Positions 9,772-22,754 are shown, counted from the stretch's first letter. The stretch is DNA of 64,000 nt from Citromicrobium sp. (GCA_002729695.1 PBYQ01000021.1:17053-81052), one strand, 5' to 3'. The notes: generated by a model from the sequence alone, not told the origin. Translations and numbers: made by a program.

Positions 9772-10073
9772 TATTCTCTCCTGTCTGGCGCCGCGCGGTG
9801 CGCGGGCCCGGGGGTTACCGGGGTTCCTATGAAAAATACGCGCGGCCTATGCGTTAGTGCCGCGGGAAGGTCCAGATAGTTGCACGAACCGGTTGAACCG
9901 TGCTTGAATGACGCACTTTTGAAAATTGGCGCAAAACTCCGCCAAAAATGTGGAAAAATCGTGCCTCAGCCCCCATCTTGGGAAACGTCTGGTGGCACCC
10001 CCGGCGCCTTTCCCCTAGCCTCCTGCCATTGCGCGTCAGACGCACCCGAAAAAACTAAGCGAGCGGACCTCCC
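9772..10073 (+). other. Intergenic leader between the repeat protein and gyrA
   Basis: About 300 bases with no gene I can support. It must hold the divergent promoters. I see no convincing -35/-10 pair. An inverted repeat TTGGCG-N8-CGCCAA (9926-9945) lies about 130 bases before gyrA in an A-rich stretch and could be an operator. Confidence 0.4.
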
Positions 10074-12899
<2,826 letters not shown>

Positions 12900-12902
12900 T
12901 CC

Positions 12903-12922
12903 GTCCTTGTCGGGCCAAGGAC
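12903..12922. terminator. Short hairpin between converging gyrA and lysoplasmalogenase genes
   Basis: GTCCTTG (12903-12909) pairs with CAAGGAC (12916-12922) over a 6-base loop. Neither side has a T-run, so if it terminates it is weak. Confidence 0.3.
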
Positions 12923-12931
12923 CCGTATCGC

Positions 12932-13585
12932 TTATCTGCGGAACCGTCGGAGCGTCTGAACGACGCCGGTCGCGATCAGCAGCTGGCCGACGTAATAGGT
13001 CGGCCACACCAGCAGATCGGGCAGCGGCGCCAGATCGACCGGGCCCATTCGGCTGAAGATAAGCCAGTCGGAAAGGACGAACAGCAGCGCACCCAGCCCC
13101 ACCCGCGACTGCGGAAACAGGCTGAGCCAGGCAGCCATCGCCATTCCGCCCAGCGCCAGACCGTAAAGCGCAATGGTCCACTGCCCGCTAAGCAAGAAGC
13201 AGATCAGCGGAACGGCGATAAACAGCGCAAGTGCACCCCATTTGCGTGCTATGCTGGGTTCGGGCCGGCGGTAGCGGCGGTAGAAAAGGATTGCGGCGAT
13301 GTGGCTGGCGAAGAAGGCCGCACCGCCGGCAGTCAGGGACAGTTCGATTGCCAGATCGCCCAGCGCGCTCAACGCCAGCGCCAGCACGAACAGCCCGGCG
13401 CGCAGCCCCTTAGTGCGTTGTGCAGCATAAACCGCGAGGAAGCCGACCGCGCAGGTTTTTATGGCCATTAGCCACAGCCCGCCCATCGCGGTCTTTTCCA
13501 GCAACGGCAAGGCGATAGCTGCGATCAGGCTCAGGACGAGCCAGGGGCGATGCTGGACGAGGGCGCGGCGTGGCATGGGGTGCAT
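12932..13585 (-). CDS. YhhN-family lysoplasmalogenase-like membrane protein
   Basis: A 217-residue polytopic membrane protein with about eight hydrophobic segments. It has the family's conserved acidic positions in SALGDLAIE and VLSDWLIF, and the terminal YYVGQLLIATG. Family members (YhhN/TMEM86) hydrolyse the vinyl-ether bond of lysoplasmalogens. In bacteria without plasmalogens the natural substrate is unclear, so the activity is inferred. It converges on gyrA. An alternative ATG lies three codons in (13576). Confidence 0.85.
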   Translation of the reverse strand: MHPMPRRALVQHRPWLVLSLIAAIALPLLEKTAMGGLWLMAIKTCAVGFLAVYAAQRTKGLRAGLFVLALALSALGDLAIELSLTAGGAAFFASHIAAILFYRRYRRPEPSIARKWGALALFIAVPLICFLLSGQWTIALYGLALGGMAMAAWLSLFPQSRVGLGALLFVLSDWLIFSRMGPVDLAPLPDLLVWPTYYVGQLLIATGVVQTLRRFRR

Positions 13586-13654
13586 CTAACGCGGCTGTCG
13601 CCTCCTCGCCACATGCTTTGAACTTTTGCCGCACTGCGCCTAGGTGCGCTGGCA

Positions 13655-15022
13655 ATGACACATGACGTACACATCATCGGCGGCGGTCTCGCGGGCAGCG
13701 AGGCGGCGTGGCAACTGGCGCAGGCAGGGCTGAAGGTCCGCCTGTCGGAAATGCGCGGCAGCGGCGAGATGACGCCTGCGCACCAGACCGATGGGCTGGC
13801 CGAACTGGTCTGCTCCAACTCCTTCCGCTCCGACGACAGCGACAAGAACGCGGTCGGCCTGTTGCACGACGAAATGCGGCGGCTGGATTCGATCGTTATG
13901 TCCGCTGGCGAAAAGGCTCGCGTGCCCGCAGGCAGCGCGATGGCGGTCGACCGCGACGTGTTCTCGGCAGAGGTAGAGCGCCGGCTGGCAGAGCACCCCA
14001 ACGTCACCGTGGTGCGAGAGCGGATCGATACCCTACCCGACACCGGGCTCACCATCGTTGCCACCGGGCCGCTGACCGCGCAGACCCTGGCGCAAAGCAT
14101 TGTGCAGGCGACCGGCGAGGATCGGCTCGCCTTCTTCGATGCCATCGCCCCCATCGTCCACCGCGACTCGATCGACATGAGCAAGTGCTGGATCCAGAGC
14201 CGCTGGAACAAGCGGACCGAGGCCAGCAACGAAGACGGCGACTACATCAACTGCCCCATGACGAAAGAGCAGTACGAGACCTTCGTGCAGGCGCTGATCG
14301 ACGGCGAGAAGACCGAGTTCAAGGAATGGGAGGCCGACACCCCCTATTTCGACGGCTGCATGCCGATCGAGGTGATGGCATCGCGCGGCGTCGAGACGCT
14401 ACGCTACGGCCCGATGAAGGGCGTCGGGCTCGACAACCCTTACGACACCACCGAAGAGCATCCGCGGGGCCGCTGGCCCTACGCTGTCGTACAGCTGCGG
14501 CAGGACAACAAGCTGGGCACGCTGTGGAACATGGTCGGCTTCCAGACGAAGCTGAAATACGGCGCGCAAGTTGAGCTGTTCCGTACAATTCCCGGCTTGG
14601 AGAACGCCGAATTCGCGCGGCTCGGCGGGCTGCACCGCAACACCTTCATCAACTCCCCGCTGGTGCTCGATCGGCAGCTGCGGCTGAAGAACGCGGGCCA
14701 TATCCGCTTTGCCGGGCAGATCACCGGGTGCGAAGGCTATGTCGAAAGTTCGGCGATCGGCTTGCTCGCGGGCCTGATGGTCGCGGCGGAGCATCGCGGC
14801 GAGGACTGGTCCCCTCCCCCGCGCACCACCGCGCTGGGGGCGCTGCTCAGCCACGTCACCGGCGATGCCGAGGCGGAGACCTTCCAGCCGATGAACGTCA
14901 ATTTCGGGCTCTTCCCGCCGCTGCACGAGGTGAAGAAGAAACAGCGCAAGGAAGCCTATACCAGCCGCGCAAAGGCGGATCTGGGCGAATGGCTTGCGGC
15001 GCGCGAGCGCGTGCCCGCCTAG
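13655..15022 (+). CDS. trmFO: tRNA uridine-54 C5-methyltransferase TrmFO
   Basis: A 455-residue flavoprotein that makes ribothymidine at position 54 of tRNA using methylenetetrahydrofolate and FADH2. The N-terminal dinucleotide loop is [16 protein letters not shown] (residues 7-22). Family signatures include [23 protein letters not shown] and the C-terminal [12 protein letters not shown]. Length is typical. The last four bases overlap the convergent EF-hand gene. Confidence 0.96.
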   Translation: MTHDVHIIGGGLAGSEAAWQLAQAGLKVRLSEMRGSGEMTPAHQTDGLAELVCSNSFRSDDSDKNAVGLLHDEMRRLDSIVMSAGEKARVPAGSAMAVDRDVFSAEVERRLAEHPNVTVVRERIDTLPDTGLTIVATGPLTAQTLAQSIVQATGEDRLAFFDAIAPIVHRDSIDMSKCWIQSRWNKRTEASNEDGDYINCPMTKEQYETFVQALIDGEKTEFKEWEADTPYFDGCMPIEVMASRGVETLRYGPMKGVGLDNPYDTTEEHPRGRWPYAVVQLRQDNKLGTLWNMVGFQTKLKYGAQVELFRTIPGLENAEFARLGGLHRNTFINSPLVLDRQLRLKNAGHIRFAGQITGCEGYVESSAIGLLAGLMVAAEHRGEDWSPPPRTTALGALLSHVTGDAEAETFQPMNVNFGLFPPLHEVKKKQRKEAYTSRAKADLGEWLAARERVPA

Positions 15023-15492
15023 CAGCTACATCGCGGCTTTTTCTTCGGTTTGGGCGCGGTGGTGGCGAATTCGGCCTGCGTCAGCACACGGTTGCCATCC
15101 GCATCGGCACCTTCGAACTTGTCGACCGTCGCCACCGCCCATTCCTCGAAATCGAGCAGGTTGTTGCCGTCCTTGTCGAGCTTGCGGAACGCATCGCTGC
15201 GGGTCGAGAGCATTTCGTTCCGGGTGATCTTGAGGTCGCGATTGCGGTCGTAGCGGAAGAAGCGCCGCTGTTCGCGCGTCAGCTCGGTCGCTTCTGGGGG
15301 TGCCGGGCCGCGCATATCGGCGGGGTCGGCCTGGGGTAGCTCTTCCTCGCCAGGTGCCTCCTCCTGGGCGGGCGGCGGCGGGGCCGACTGTTCGACCTGA
15401 GCGCGCCCCTGCCACCAGAATATGCCGACGCCAGCGAGTACGAGGCCGAGGACGGTCCCCAACACCAACCGATCCAGCCCCTGCCCCTTCAC
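15019..15492 (-). CDS. Membrane-anchored EF-hand protein
   Basis: A 157-residue protein with one N-terminal membrane helix (about 9-27). A Pro/Glu-rich spacer (35-70) leads to three EF-hand loops: [12 protein letters not shown] (82-93), [12 protein letters not shown] (106-117) and [12 protein letters not shown] (130-141). Loops two and three have the full acidic ligand set; the first has Arg/Leu at some positions and may bind weakly. It ends in a Lys-rich CSC tail. A periplasmic calcium-binding role is inferred. The start is GTG at 15492. Confidence 0.85.
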   Translation of the reverse strand: MKGQGLDRLVLGTVLGLVLAGVGIFWWQGRAQVEQSAPPPPAQEEAPGEEELPQADPADMRGPAPPEATELTREQRRFFRYDRNRDLKITRNEMLSTRSDAFRKLDKDGNNLLDFEEWAVATVDKFEGADADGNRVLTQAEFATTAPKPKKKPRCSC

Positions 15493-15515
15493 CGATGATT
15501 CCCCCGAATACCGCT

Positions 15516-16190
15516 TCAGCGACCTAGCATACCTGTGCGGACCGCGGCGAGGAAGTCTCCCCCGCCGGACAATATCGGGCGACCGCTACGCAGGCTGCGC
15601 CGCCCGAGCGCGCCCAGCACGCCGAGCGTTCGCAACGGGCGCGGAAGACGGGGCGGAGCCCGATCGAGCAGACCCTGATTTCGCGCGACTTCCCGGACCC
15701 GCTCCGCATCCTCCGGCGATGAGCAGTGCGCCGCAAGATCGGCGTAGGCCCACAGCGATGCGTCATATCGCGGCGAAGCTTCACCCTGATGGACCGTCCG
15801 GGCGGCGACGCTCCATGCCGTAGCTCGCCCTTCCCCGAATGCTGCGATCGCCTCGTCGATCAGCGCTCCCTCCTGAAGCAGAGCCTCCCACCCGTCGACC
15901 AGCATGCCGAGGCGCGCAACATCGGCGTCCCAGCCTGCCAAGCGTTCCAGGAGTGGCTCGCCCTTCGGCCACTCGGCGCGATCCTGCGCGAACCGGTCAC
16001 GCCACCACGCCAACTTCATCTGCGCGATGATCGGCTCGCTCGCCTGCCGCACCGCATCGGCCAGCCGCCGGTCGAGCGCGAACAGCGCCTCGAACACCGG
16101 ACGGTCACTGGCTCGCGCATAGGCGAGCGCCAGCCGGATTGCGGGATCGCCATCCAGATCATTCATTACCGCTGTCCGATCCTTTGCCAT
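15516..16190 (-). CDS. Squalene/phytoene synthase-fold protein, NDUFAF6-like
   Basis: A 224-residue protein of the squalene/phytoene synthase superfamily. The segment QMKLAWWRDRF, in place of the first aspartate-rich DXXXD motif, is typical of the non-catalytic branch that includes mitochondrial NDUFAF6, a complex I assembly factor. I see no intact pair of DXXXD motifs, so prenyl transfer is unlikely. Full catalytic synthases are nearer 300 residues. An assembly role is inferred from family only; the complex I genes lie 40 kb away. Start choice is open: ATG 16190 follows a 16-base palindrome, while ATG 16166 has AAGGA 13 bases upstream. Confidence 0.75.
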   Translation of the reverse strand: MAKDRTAVMNDLDGDPAIRLALAYARASDRPVFEALFALDRRLADAVRQASEPIIAQMKLAWWRDRFAQDRAEWPKGEPLLERLAGWDADVARLGMLVDGWEALLQEGALIDEAIAAFGEGRATAWSVAARTVHQGEASPRYDASLWAYADLAAHCSSPEDAERVREVARNQGLLDRAPPRLPRPLRTLGVLGALGRRSLRSGRPILSGGGDFLAAVRTGMLGR

Positions 16191-16192
16191 CG

Positions 16193-16208
16193 CCCGCGCA
16201 TGCGCGGG
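16193..16208. promoter_or_regulatory. Perfect 16-base palindrome upstream of the NDUFAF6-like gene
   Basis: CCCGCGCATGCGCGGG sits two bases upstream of the 16190 start codon. It could be an operator or a leader hairpin. No T-run follows on either strand. Confidence 0.35.
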
Positions 16209-16358
16209 TCTTAACGGGTCTTCAACCCTGATCCGGCAAATGCAACCGAGAGTGGGTGGATTATCCGGCCAGAGAACAAAGGCTTCGGAAATCCTCCCCC
16301 GGCACGATTGAACCGCAGGCACGAGCTTTGACATCGGCATGACGACAAGGGGGCTGAA

Positions 16359-18134
16359 TTGAAATTTCTGACGCGCCTGCGCCGTGATGTCGCGGGGAAC
16401 ACGCTTGCCATCGTGGCCGCAGCGATGATCCCGCTGGTCGCCATGATCGGCAGCGGGGTCGATATGAGCCGCGCCTACATGGTCCAGTCGCGCCTGCAGC
16501 AGGCGTGCGACGCGGGCGTGCTCGCCGGGCGCAAGGAAATGGCCGACGGGGGCTGGAATACCGCCGCCCACGACGCCGCAGTCGACTATTTCGAAGTCAA
16601 CTTCGCGAGCGATTATCTCGGCACGTCTGGTGTCAGCTTCACCCCCACAAACCCCAGCGGCACATCGAATGTGCGCGGGGTGGCGTCGGTCGACGTGCCG
16701 ACGGTGATCATGAACTTCTTCACGATCGACAAGCTGGCTGTCGCGGTGTCGTGCGAGGCGAAGTTCGATGTTGCGAACTCCGACGTTACCTTCGTGCTCG
16801 ACACCACCGGCTCAATGGCATGCCCCAGCGACGCCAACGATTCCCAATGCAGCAGTTATTTTTCATACTACGGCACGCAGCAGGGCCGCAGCTATGGATC
16901 GCTCTCCACAACTTCACGGATGAGCGCACTCAAGACCGCGATGGACGGCTTCTACACGACGCTGAAGTCGGCTGCCGCCAACAGCGGCGCTCGGATCCGG
17001 TATGCCTTCGTGCCCTATACCGGAACGGTCAATGTCGGTGCCTTGCTGCCACAAAACTATATTGCCGACAGCGTGACCTACCAGTCGCGCAAGAGGGAGC
17101 AGGTGACGACGCCCGCAGCCTACGAAATTCACTACCAGAGCCAGAACAGCTATTACACGTCGAATTGCAGCAACTTCTACGGCACCTGGCACGGCGACCG
17201 CATTTATGGCCAGTACGACAGCAGCTACCGCGGATGCGTGTGGAAGGACTTGCACCCGGCGACCACGAACTGGGAGACTAACTACAAGGCGGTCACCCAT
17301 CCGACCTCGACCTACAAAACCTTCTCGTGGACCAGCGACCCCACCGGCGTAACGAGCAACAATTACAAGTGGGACGGTTGCATCATGGAGCGCGATACCG
17401 TCGCCTCCGGTTCGATCGCCTTCAATTCCAGCAGCAAGACGTTCAGTCCCTCCGGCCTGTACGATCTCGATATCGACAGTGCGCCGACCAACGCCGCGAC
17501 CAAGTGGCGGCCCTATTGGCCCGAGGTGACGTTCTACCGCGGGTACAATACGACCACGGCCACCAGCGGCTCATCTCCGCAAACCAGCTGCCCTTACAAG
17601 AGCAAGCTGCTCGCCGAATATGCCAACCTGTCGAACTTCCAGTCCTACACGACCAATCTTGCACCCGATGGGGGTACGTACCACGACATAGGCCTGCTGT
17701 GGGGCGCACGCCTGAGCTCCGAAGACGGCATCTTCTCGAGCAACGTGCTGCAAGCGCCGACCAATAACCAGTATGTCGGAAGGCACATCGTCTTCATGAC
17801 CGATGGCCAGCTGGACCCGGGCAACAATTACTACAATGCGTATGGAATCGAACGGCACGACGGCCGGATCACCGGGATGAATACATCGACCGATGGCTCA
17901 GCGATCGAAGCCACCCAGCTCACGCGCTATACCACGCGTTACAAGGAGCTGTGCAAGGCGATCAAGGCAAAGGGCATCCGCCTGTGGGTGGTCGCGTTCA
18001 ACACGACGCTGACCACCGACATGACCAACTGCGCCAGCCCGAACAGCAGCTTCACCGCAAGCAATTCCGCCGGCCTGAACACCGCATTCCAGAAGATCGC
18101 GGAGCAGATCGCTGATCTGAGGCTGACGGACTGA
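16359..18134 (+). CDS. TadG-like minor pseudopilin with von Willebrand A domain
   Basis: A 591-residue exported protein. The N-terminus is a pilin-like anchor (RRDVAGNTLAIVAAAMIPLVAMIGSGVDMSRAY, here split across about 9-40). A vWA domain starts near 143 with MIDAS motif DTTGSM (D148). A second vWA block (VFMTDGQLDPG) lies near 483-493. Between them is a long stretch rich in Tyr, Ser, Thr and Asn with several cysteines, consistent with a surface protein. The start is TTG at 16359, fixed by AAGGGGG about six bases upstream. It begins a three-gene operon of Tad-type pseudopilins. The rest of the Tad machinery is not in the window. Confidence 0.88.
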   Translation: MKFLTRLRRDVAGNTLAIVAAAMIPLVAMIGSGVDMSRAYMVQSRLQQACDAGVLAGRKEMADGGWNTAAHDAAVDYFEVNFASDYLGTSGVSFTPTNPSGTSNVRGVASVDVPTVIMNFFTIDKLAVAVSCEAKFDVANSDVTFVLDTTGSMACPSDANDSQCSSYFSYYGTQQGRSYGSLSTTSRMSALKTAMDGFYTTLKSAAANSGARIRYAFVPYTGTVNVGALLPQNYIADSVTYQSRKREQVTTPAAYEIHYQSQNSYYTSNCSNFYGTWHGDRIYGQYDSSYRGCVWKDLHPATTNWETNYKAVTHPTSTYKTFSWTSDPTGVTSNNYKWDGCIMERDTVASGSIAFNSSSKTFSPSGLYDLDIDSAPTNAATKWRPYWPEVTFYRGYNTTTATSGSSPQTSCPYKSKLLAEYANLSNFQSYTTNLAPDGGTYHDIGLLWGARLSSEDGIFSSNVLQAPTNNQYVGRHIVFMTDGQLDPGNNYYNAYGIERHDGRITGMNTSTDGSAIEATQLTRYTTRYKELCKAIKAKGIRLWVVAFNTTLTTDMTNCASPNSSFTASNSAGLNTAFQKIAEQIADLRLTD

Positions 18135-18742
18135 TGCTGCGGCTTTGCTCCATGTTTCGGGCGCTTCGCCGCGATCAGGCGGGGGCGACACTGGTCGAAT
18201 TCGCGATCATCGCGCCGACTTTCATGATCATGCTGATGGGCGCGTTCGATCTTGGCTATTCGGTCTATCTGCGCGCCGTGCTCAACGGCTCCATCCACGA
18301 GGCGGCGCGCGACTCGACGCTGGAAACGGGGAAGGCTGCGGAGGCTGCCATTGACGACCGTGTAGAGTCGATCGTCCAGGACATCGCGAAGAGTGCGAAG
18401 GTCGATTTCGACCGGAAGAGCTATTACGATTTTACCGACGTCGAACGTGCCGAGACGATCAACGAGAATGCGCCGGCGAATGGCAAATGCGATACCGGCG
18501 AAACTTTCGAAGACGAAAACGGCAACAATATATGGGATTCCGACGTCGGCGCGATCGGTTTCGGCGGCCCGCGAGACATCGTGATGTACACGGTGACCGT
18601 CACTTACGACAAACTCTTCCCACTCTATGGATTGCTCGGGATGAGCCAGGAAGGGAAAATGAGCATCAGCACGGTGCTCATGAACCAGCCCTACGGCCAG
18701 CAGGGCGACCAAGCGACGCCGGAGACCAAGCCATGCCCCTGA
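18134..18742 (+). CDS. TadE-like pseudopilin
   Basis: A 202-residue protein with an N-terminal TadE helix (AGATLVEFAIIAPTFMIMLM, about 17-36, Glu at +5 of the hydrophobic run). The C-terminal part carries an EF-hand/dockerin-like acidic loop, FEDENGNNIWDSD (about 135-147), preceded by a Cys. The stop of tadG shares its last base with the ATG here. Likely a minor pilin of the Tad/Flp system or an associated secretion structure. Confidence 0.88.
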   Translation: MLRLCSMFRALRRDQAGATLVEFAIIAPTFMIMLMGAFDLGYSVYLRAVLNGSIHEAARDSTLETGKAAEAAIDDRVESIVQDIAKSAKVDFDRKSYYDFTDVERAETINENAPANGKCDTGETFEDENGNNIWDSDVGAIGFGGPRDIVMYTVTVTYDKLFPLYGLLGMSQEGKMSISTVLMNQPYGQQGDQATPETKPCP

Positions 18743-19476
18743 GGCTGCCCCGCTTCCAACCCATGCGCCATTTCGCGCGTCGCCTGCGCGCCGATACCGG
18801 CGGCCTGGCCCTATTGGAATTCGCGCTCAGCCTTCCGCTGTTTCTCGGTCTCGGGATGTTCGGGGTCGAAGTCGCCTGGTATGCGGTGACCAGCATGAAC
18901 GTCAGCCAGATTTCGCTGACCATCGCCGATAACGCGGCGCGCATGGGGCAGACCGGCAGCAGCAGCTCGACAAAGACGATCTATCGATCCGACATCAACT
19001 CGATTTTTGCAGGTGCCGCCAAGCAGGGCGAGAATATCGACCTGCTCCGCAATGGGCGTGTGGTGCTCTCAAGTCTTGAAACGCTTGGCAGCAGCGGCAA
19101 GCAGACCATTCGCTGGCAACGCTGCATGGGGCTTGCCGATTACGACTCCGATTACGGCCCCGAAAACACCAACGAGTCGAGCAACAAGAGCTTCGTCGGC
19201 ATGGGCCCGAAGGGTCGCGAAATCAGGGCACCGAAAGACGATGCCGTGATGTACGTCGAAATCTTCTACGAATATCAGGGCCTGTTTGGTGACATGTTCC
19301 TGCCGAACAAGGTCATCAAACAGGAAGCTGCCTTCCCGATACGCGACGATCGCGACTTGAGCCAGCAAGTCGCAAACGACGGCGCTTACGATCCGAAATG
19401 CGATGTCGATCCGCCCGGAGATAAGGACGACGAGGACTGCCTGATCCTGGGGCTCATCTGCGCGCTGAAACTCTAA
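18733..19476 (+). CDS. TadE/TadG-like pseudopilin, third gene of the trio
   Basis: A 247-residue protein with a twin-Arg-rich start and a pilin-type helix (GGLALLEFALSLPLFLGLGM, about 23-42). The C-terminus has an acidic, Cys-containing stretch (DPKCDVDPPGDKDDEDC). Its ATG at 18733 overlaps the upstream gene by ten bases. The earlier in-frame extension to 18487 runs inside tadE and is rejected. Function parallels the two genes before it. Confidence 0.85.
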   Translation: MPLRLPRFQPMRHFARRLRADTGGLALLEFALSLPLFLGLGMFGVEVAWYAVTSMNVSQISLTIADNAARMGQTGSSSSTKTIYRSDINSIFAGAAKQGENIDLLRNGRVVLSSLETLGSSGKQTIRWQRCMGLADYDSDYGPENTNESSNKSFVGMGPKGREIRAPKDDAVMYVEIFYEYQGLFGDMFLPNKVIKQEAAFPIRDDRDLSQQVANDGAYDPKCDVDPPGDKDDEDCLILGLICALKL

Positions 19477-19485
19477 CCTGCGCCC

Positions 19486-20895
19486 TCATTCGACGTAGCA
19501 GACCTTCTTGACCGCCTTCACGATCCGGTCGCTGTCGATCAGCGCCATCGCTTCGAGGTTGGCGGCGTAGGGCAGCGGAACGTCCTCGTCGGTGACCCGG
19601 AGTACCGGTGCGTCGAGGTAGTCGAAGCCCTCTTCCATGCAGATCGTCACGATCTCGCTCGAGATGGAGCAGGTCGGCCAGCCTTCCTCGGCGACCACCA
19701 TGCGGTTGGTCTTCTTGAGGCTTTCGAGCACGGTTTCCTTGTCCAGCGGACGCAGGGTGCGCAGGTCGATCACCTCGGCGTCGATCCCGTCCTCGGCCAG
19801 CTTCTCCGCCGCTTCCAGTGCAAGGCCGACCGCGATCGAATAGCTGACGATGGTCACATCGCTGCCTTCGCGCACGATCCGCGCCTTGCCGATCGGCAGC
19901 ACGTAATCGTCGAGCTCGGGCACGTCGAAGCTGCGGCCGTAGACCAGCTCGTTTTCGAGGAAGACGACCGGGTCTTCGCTGCGGATCGCAGCCTTCATCA
20001 GGCCCTTGGCATCGGCCGCGTCATAGGGCGCGATCACGATCAGGCCGGGCACGCTGGCGTACCACGGGCCGTAGTTCTGGCTGTGCTGCGCGCCCACGCG
20101 CGATGCCGCGCCGTTGGGGCCGCGGAACACGATCGGGCAGCGCATCTGGCCGCCCGACATGTAGTTGGTCTTCGCGGCCGAGTTGATGATGTGGTCGATC
20201 GCCTGCATCGCGAAGTTGAAGGTCATGAACTCCACGATCGGGCGCAAGCCGCCCATCGCAGCACCGGTGCCGAGACCGGCAAAGCCGTATTCGGTGATCG
20301 GCGTGTCGACCACGCGCTTGTCGCCGAATTCGTCGAGCAGGCCCTGCGTGACCTTGTACGCACCCTGATACTGGGCGACTTCCTCGCCCATCACGAACAC
20401 GCGCTCGTCGCGGCGCATTTCCTCGGCCATCGCATCGCGCAGAGCTTCGCGCACGCTGGTCGAGACCATATTGGTCCCTTCGGGAATGGCAGGATCGCTG
20501 GCGGGCGAGCGGGTCGGCTTTTCGGCCGTTTCGGTCACTTCGGCCTCGGACGGTTCGCGCCCGACATCCTTGCCTTCGCCTTCTACGTCTTCCTTGTCTT
20601 CCGAAGAGTCATCGGACTTCGCGGCAAGCGCTTCGATATCGCCGACATCCTCGCCTTCGTCGGCCATCATCGCGATGACGGTGCCGACGGCGACTCCTTC
20701 GGTGCCCTCGTCGACCATGATCTTCGCCAGCGTGCCTTCGTCGACCGCTTCGAATTCCATCGTTGCCTTGTCGGTCTCGATTTCGGCAATGATGTCGCCG
20801 ATCTCAATCTTGTCGCCTTCGGACTTGAGCCACTTGGCGAGCGTGCCTTCCTCCATCGTCGGAGAAAGCGCGGGCATTTTCAGTTCGGTCGCCAT
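19486..20895 (-). CDS. pdhB: Pyruvate dehydrogenase E1 beta subunit with N-terminal lipoyl domain
   Basis: A 469-residue subunit. Residues 1 to about 80 are a biotinyl/lipoyl domain with the lipoylated Lys at K43 ([11 protein letters not shown]). An acidic linker (about 90-140) connects it to the transketolase-like E1 beta core ([13 protein letters not shown] ... [20 protein letters not shown]). The extra lipoyl domain on E1 beta is known in alphaproteobacteria. The start is the ATG at 20895, with GGAGGAG eight bases upstream. The in-frame TTG at 20901 is only two bases from that Shine-Dalgarno. It follows pdhA directly. Confidence 0.96.
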   Translation of the reverse strand: MATELKMPALSPTMEEGTLAKWLKSEGDKIEIGDIIAEIETDKATMEFEAVDEGTLAKIMVDEGTEGVAVGTVIAMMADEGEDVGDIEALAAKSDDSSEDKEDVEGEGKDVGREPSEAEVTETAEKPTRSPASDPAIPEGTNMVSTSVREALRDAMAEEMRRDERVFVMGEEVAQYQGAYKVTQGLLDEFGDKRVVDTPITEYGFAGLGTGAAMGGLRPIVEFMTFNFAMQAIDHIINSAAKTNYMSGGQMRCPIVFRGPNGAASRVGAQHSQNYGPWYASVPGLIVIAPYDAADAKGLMKAAIRSEDPVVFLENELVYGRSFDVPELDDYVLPIGKARIVREGSDVTIVSYSIAVGLALEAAEKLAEDGIDAEVIDLRTLRPLDKETVLESLKKTNRMVVAEEGWPTCSISSEIVTICMEEGFDYLDAPVLRVTDEDVPLPYAANLEAMALIDSDRIVKAVKKVCYVE

Positions 20896-20897
20896 GC

Positions 20898-21986
20898 TCA
20901 ATACTCCTCCACCAGAACGTCGGTGTAGAGTTCGGCCGCTTCCGGTTCGGGGGAGTTCTCGGCAAAATCGGCCGCTTCGGCGATCTGCGAGCGGATGCCC
21001 TTGTCGATCTGTTTCAACTCGTCTTCGCTCTTGCCCTGTTCGATCAGCGTCTTCTTGATCCGCTCGATCGGGTCGTGGTGATCTTTCTGGTCCTGCACCT
21101 CTTCACGGGTGCGGTACTTCGCCGGGTCGGACATCGAGTGCCCGCGATAGCGATAGGTGTTGCACTCCATCAGCACCGGGCCGTTGCCCTCGCGAATATG
21201 CTTGAACGCGACCTCGGCGGCCTGGCGTACTTCGAGCACGTTCATCCCGTCGACTTCCATGCCCGGAATACGGAAGCTGGTGCCCCGACGATAGAACCGC
21301 GTTTCGGCGCTGGAGCGTTTGGTCGCGGTGCCCATCGCGTACTGGTTGTCTTCGACCACGAAGCAGATCGGCAGGTTCCACAGCGCGGCCATGTTGAACG
21401 CTTCGTAGACCTGGCCTTGGTTGGCCGCGCCGTCACCGAAATAGGCGAGGCAGATGCCGCCGTCCTCGTTGTACTTGTGCGCGAACGCCAGGCCAGCACC
21501 CAGCGGCACCTGCGCGCCGACGATACCGTGGCCGCCGTAGAATTTATGCTCGGTGCTGAACATGTGCATCGAGCCGCCCTTGCCCTTCGAAATCCCGGCC
21601 TGGCGCCCGGTCAGCTCGGCCATGATGACCTTGGGGTCGATCCCGTAGGCGAGCATGTGGCCATGATCGCGATATCCGGTGATCACCGAATCCCTGTCGT
21701 TATCGAGCGCGGACTGGAGCCCGATGGCGACCGCTTCCTGCCCGATATACAAGTGGCAGAAGCCGCCGATCAGGCCGAGCCCGTACAGCTGGCCCGCGCG
21801 CTCTTCGAACCGGCGGATGAGCAGCATCTGTTCGTAGAAGCGCATCATCTGGTCGGCATCGGCATCGAAGGTCCGGTTCTTGTCGAACTCTTCCTGCAGG
21901 GAGTGCAGGACGAAATCCTCGTCCTGAGCATCTACCGGGCTTTGTGCCTTGGCGGCGGGCTTCTTCGCGGCGGGTTTCTTGGCCAA
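20898..21986 (-). CDS. pdhA: Pyruvate dehydrogenase E1 alpha subunit
   Basis: A 362-residue thiamine-diphosphate subunit of the pyruvate dehydrogenase complex. The ThDP/Mg motif begins [15 protein letters not shown] and ends [12 protein letters not shown] and the phosphorylation-loop region [16 protein letters not shown] are conserved. A Lys/Ala-rich N-terminal tail ([15 protein letters not shown]) is an alphaproteobacterial trait. The start is TTG at 21986, supported by AAGGAG six bases upstream. It is cotranscribed with pdhB; the E2 gene is not in the window. Confidence 0.96.
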   Translation of the reverse strand: MAKKPAAKKPAAKAQSPVDAQDEDFVLHSLQEEFDKNRTFDADADQMMRFYEQMLLIRRFEERAGQLYGLGLIGGFCHLYIGQEAVAIGLQSALDNDRDSVITGYRDHGHMLAYGIDPKVIMAELTGRQAGISKGKGGSMHMFSTEHKFYGGHGIVGAQVPLGAGLAFAHKYNEDGGICLAYFGDGAANQGQVYEAFNMAALWNLPICFVVEDNQYAMGTATKRSSAETRFYRRGTSFRIPGMEVDGMNVLEVRQAAEVAFKHIREGNGPVLMECNTYRYRGHSMSDPAKYRTREEVQDQKDHHDPIERIKKTLIEQGKSEDELKQIDKGIRSQIAEAADFAENSPEPEAAELYTDVLVEEY

Positions 21987-22172
21987 GTGGTACTCCTTCG
22001 CGTGGCCGACCCGGTTCGGGCCCGATCACGCCTTCAAAAAAGATGGCACAACGCTGAGCCATGCCCATGACGTAACGTCCGCCAGCTTGCAATGGTTGCG
22101 AGGCTCGTGAAATCGAATGCACGGCGAATGGTTGCGCACGCGACCGGCACCGACGCAGAATCTTGCGAAGGC

Positions 22173-22532
22173 TTACGGGGCCGGATCGGCTTTCGGTTTG
22201 GGCAGGATCACATCGTCGGGGTGCACCACGTTCAGATTCCGGCGCATCGTTTCGATCACCATGTCGGGATCGGCATTGTCGGGATCGAGCGCGTCGACCC
22301 GCTGCTTGAGCTCGTCACGCTCCTTGCGCAAATCGGCAATGCGCGCCTCACGCTGCGCCAGCGCGGTGGACGCATCGCTCCATGCGAAAATGCCGCTGGG
22401 ACCGGCGACGGCCATCCCGCCCATCAGCAACAGCGCCGCAAGTGCCAGACCCTGGGTCAGCCGTTCGCGCCGCGCCGCCTTGTTCTGCTTCACCATGCCC
22501 TGCGTTACGAGGGCTTGCCTGCCAATGTTCAT
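22173..22532 (-). CDS. ftsB: FtsB/DivIC-like septum formation initiator
   Basis: A 119-residue bitopic division protein. A basic cytoplasmic N-terminus (KQNKAARRERL) precedes one membrane helix (about 27-46) and a periplasmic heptad region (STALAQREARIADLRKERDE, about 55-74). The tail has the family's late hydrophobic segment (PDMVIETMRRNLNVVHPDD). FtsB links FtsL and FtsQ in the divisome. ATG 22532 has AAGGGA four bases upstream; a second ATG at 22496 is possible. It lies upstream of pdhA on the same strand, with 186 bases between, in which I saw no gene. Confidence 0.88.
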   Translation of the reverse strand: MNIGRQALVTQGMVKQNKAARRERLTQGLALAALLLMGGMAVAGPSGIFAWSDASTALAQREARIADLRKERDELKQRVDALDPDNADPDMVIETMRRNLNVVHPDDVILPKPKADPAP

Positions 22533-22754
22533 GCAGTCCCTTGAATCATAAGCGAGTCTTAGAGGCAAGCCCCAAAAGCGTAGCGTCAGCGCCGAATTGC
22601 CCGCGGCGCACGCCGACCCGGAACCGAGCCGACTGCGCAACCGTTCCTAAGATTGACAGGCTGGCATTGCAGACCTAGCTCCGCCCCATTCCGGGCACGC
22701 CTCCCCCGCACTGCGCTGCCGCTGCCCGCCACCATTCATTGGAGGATGCCGAAT

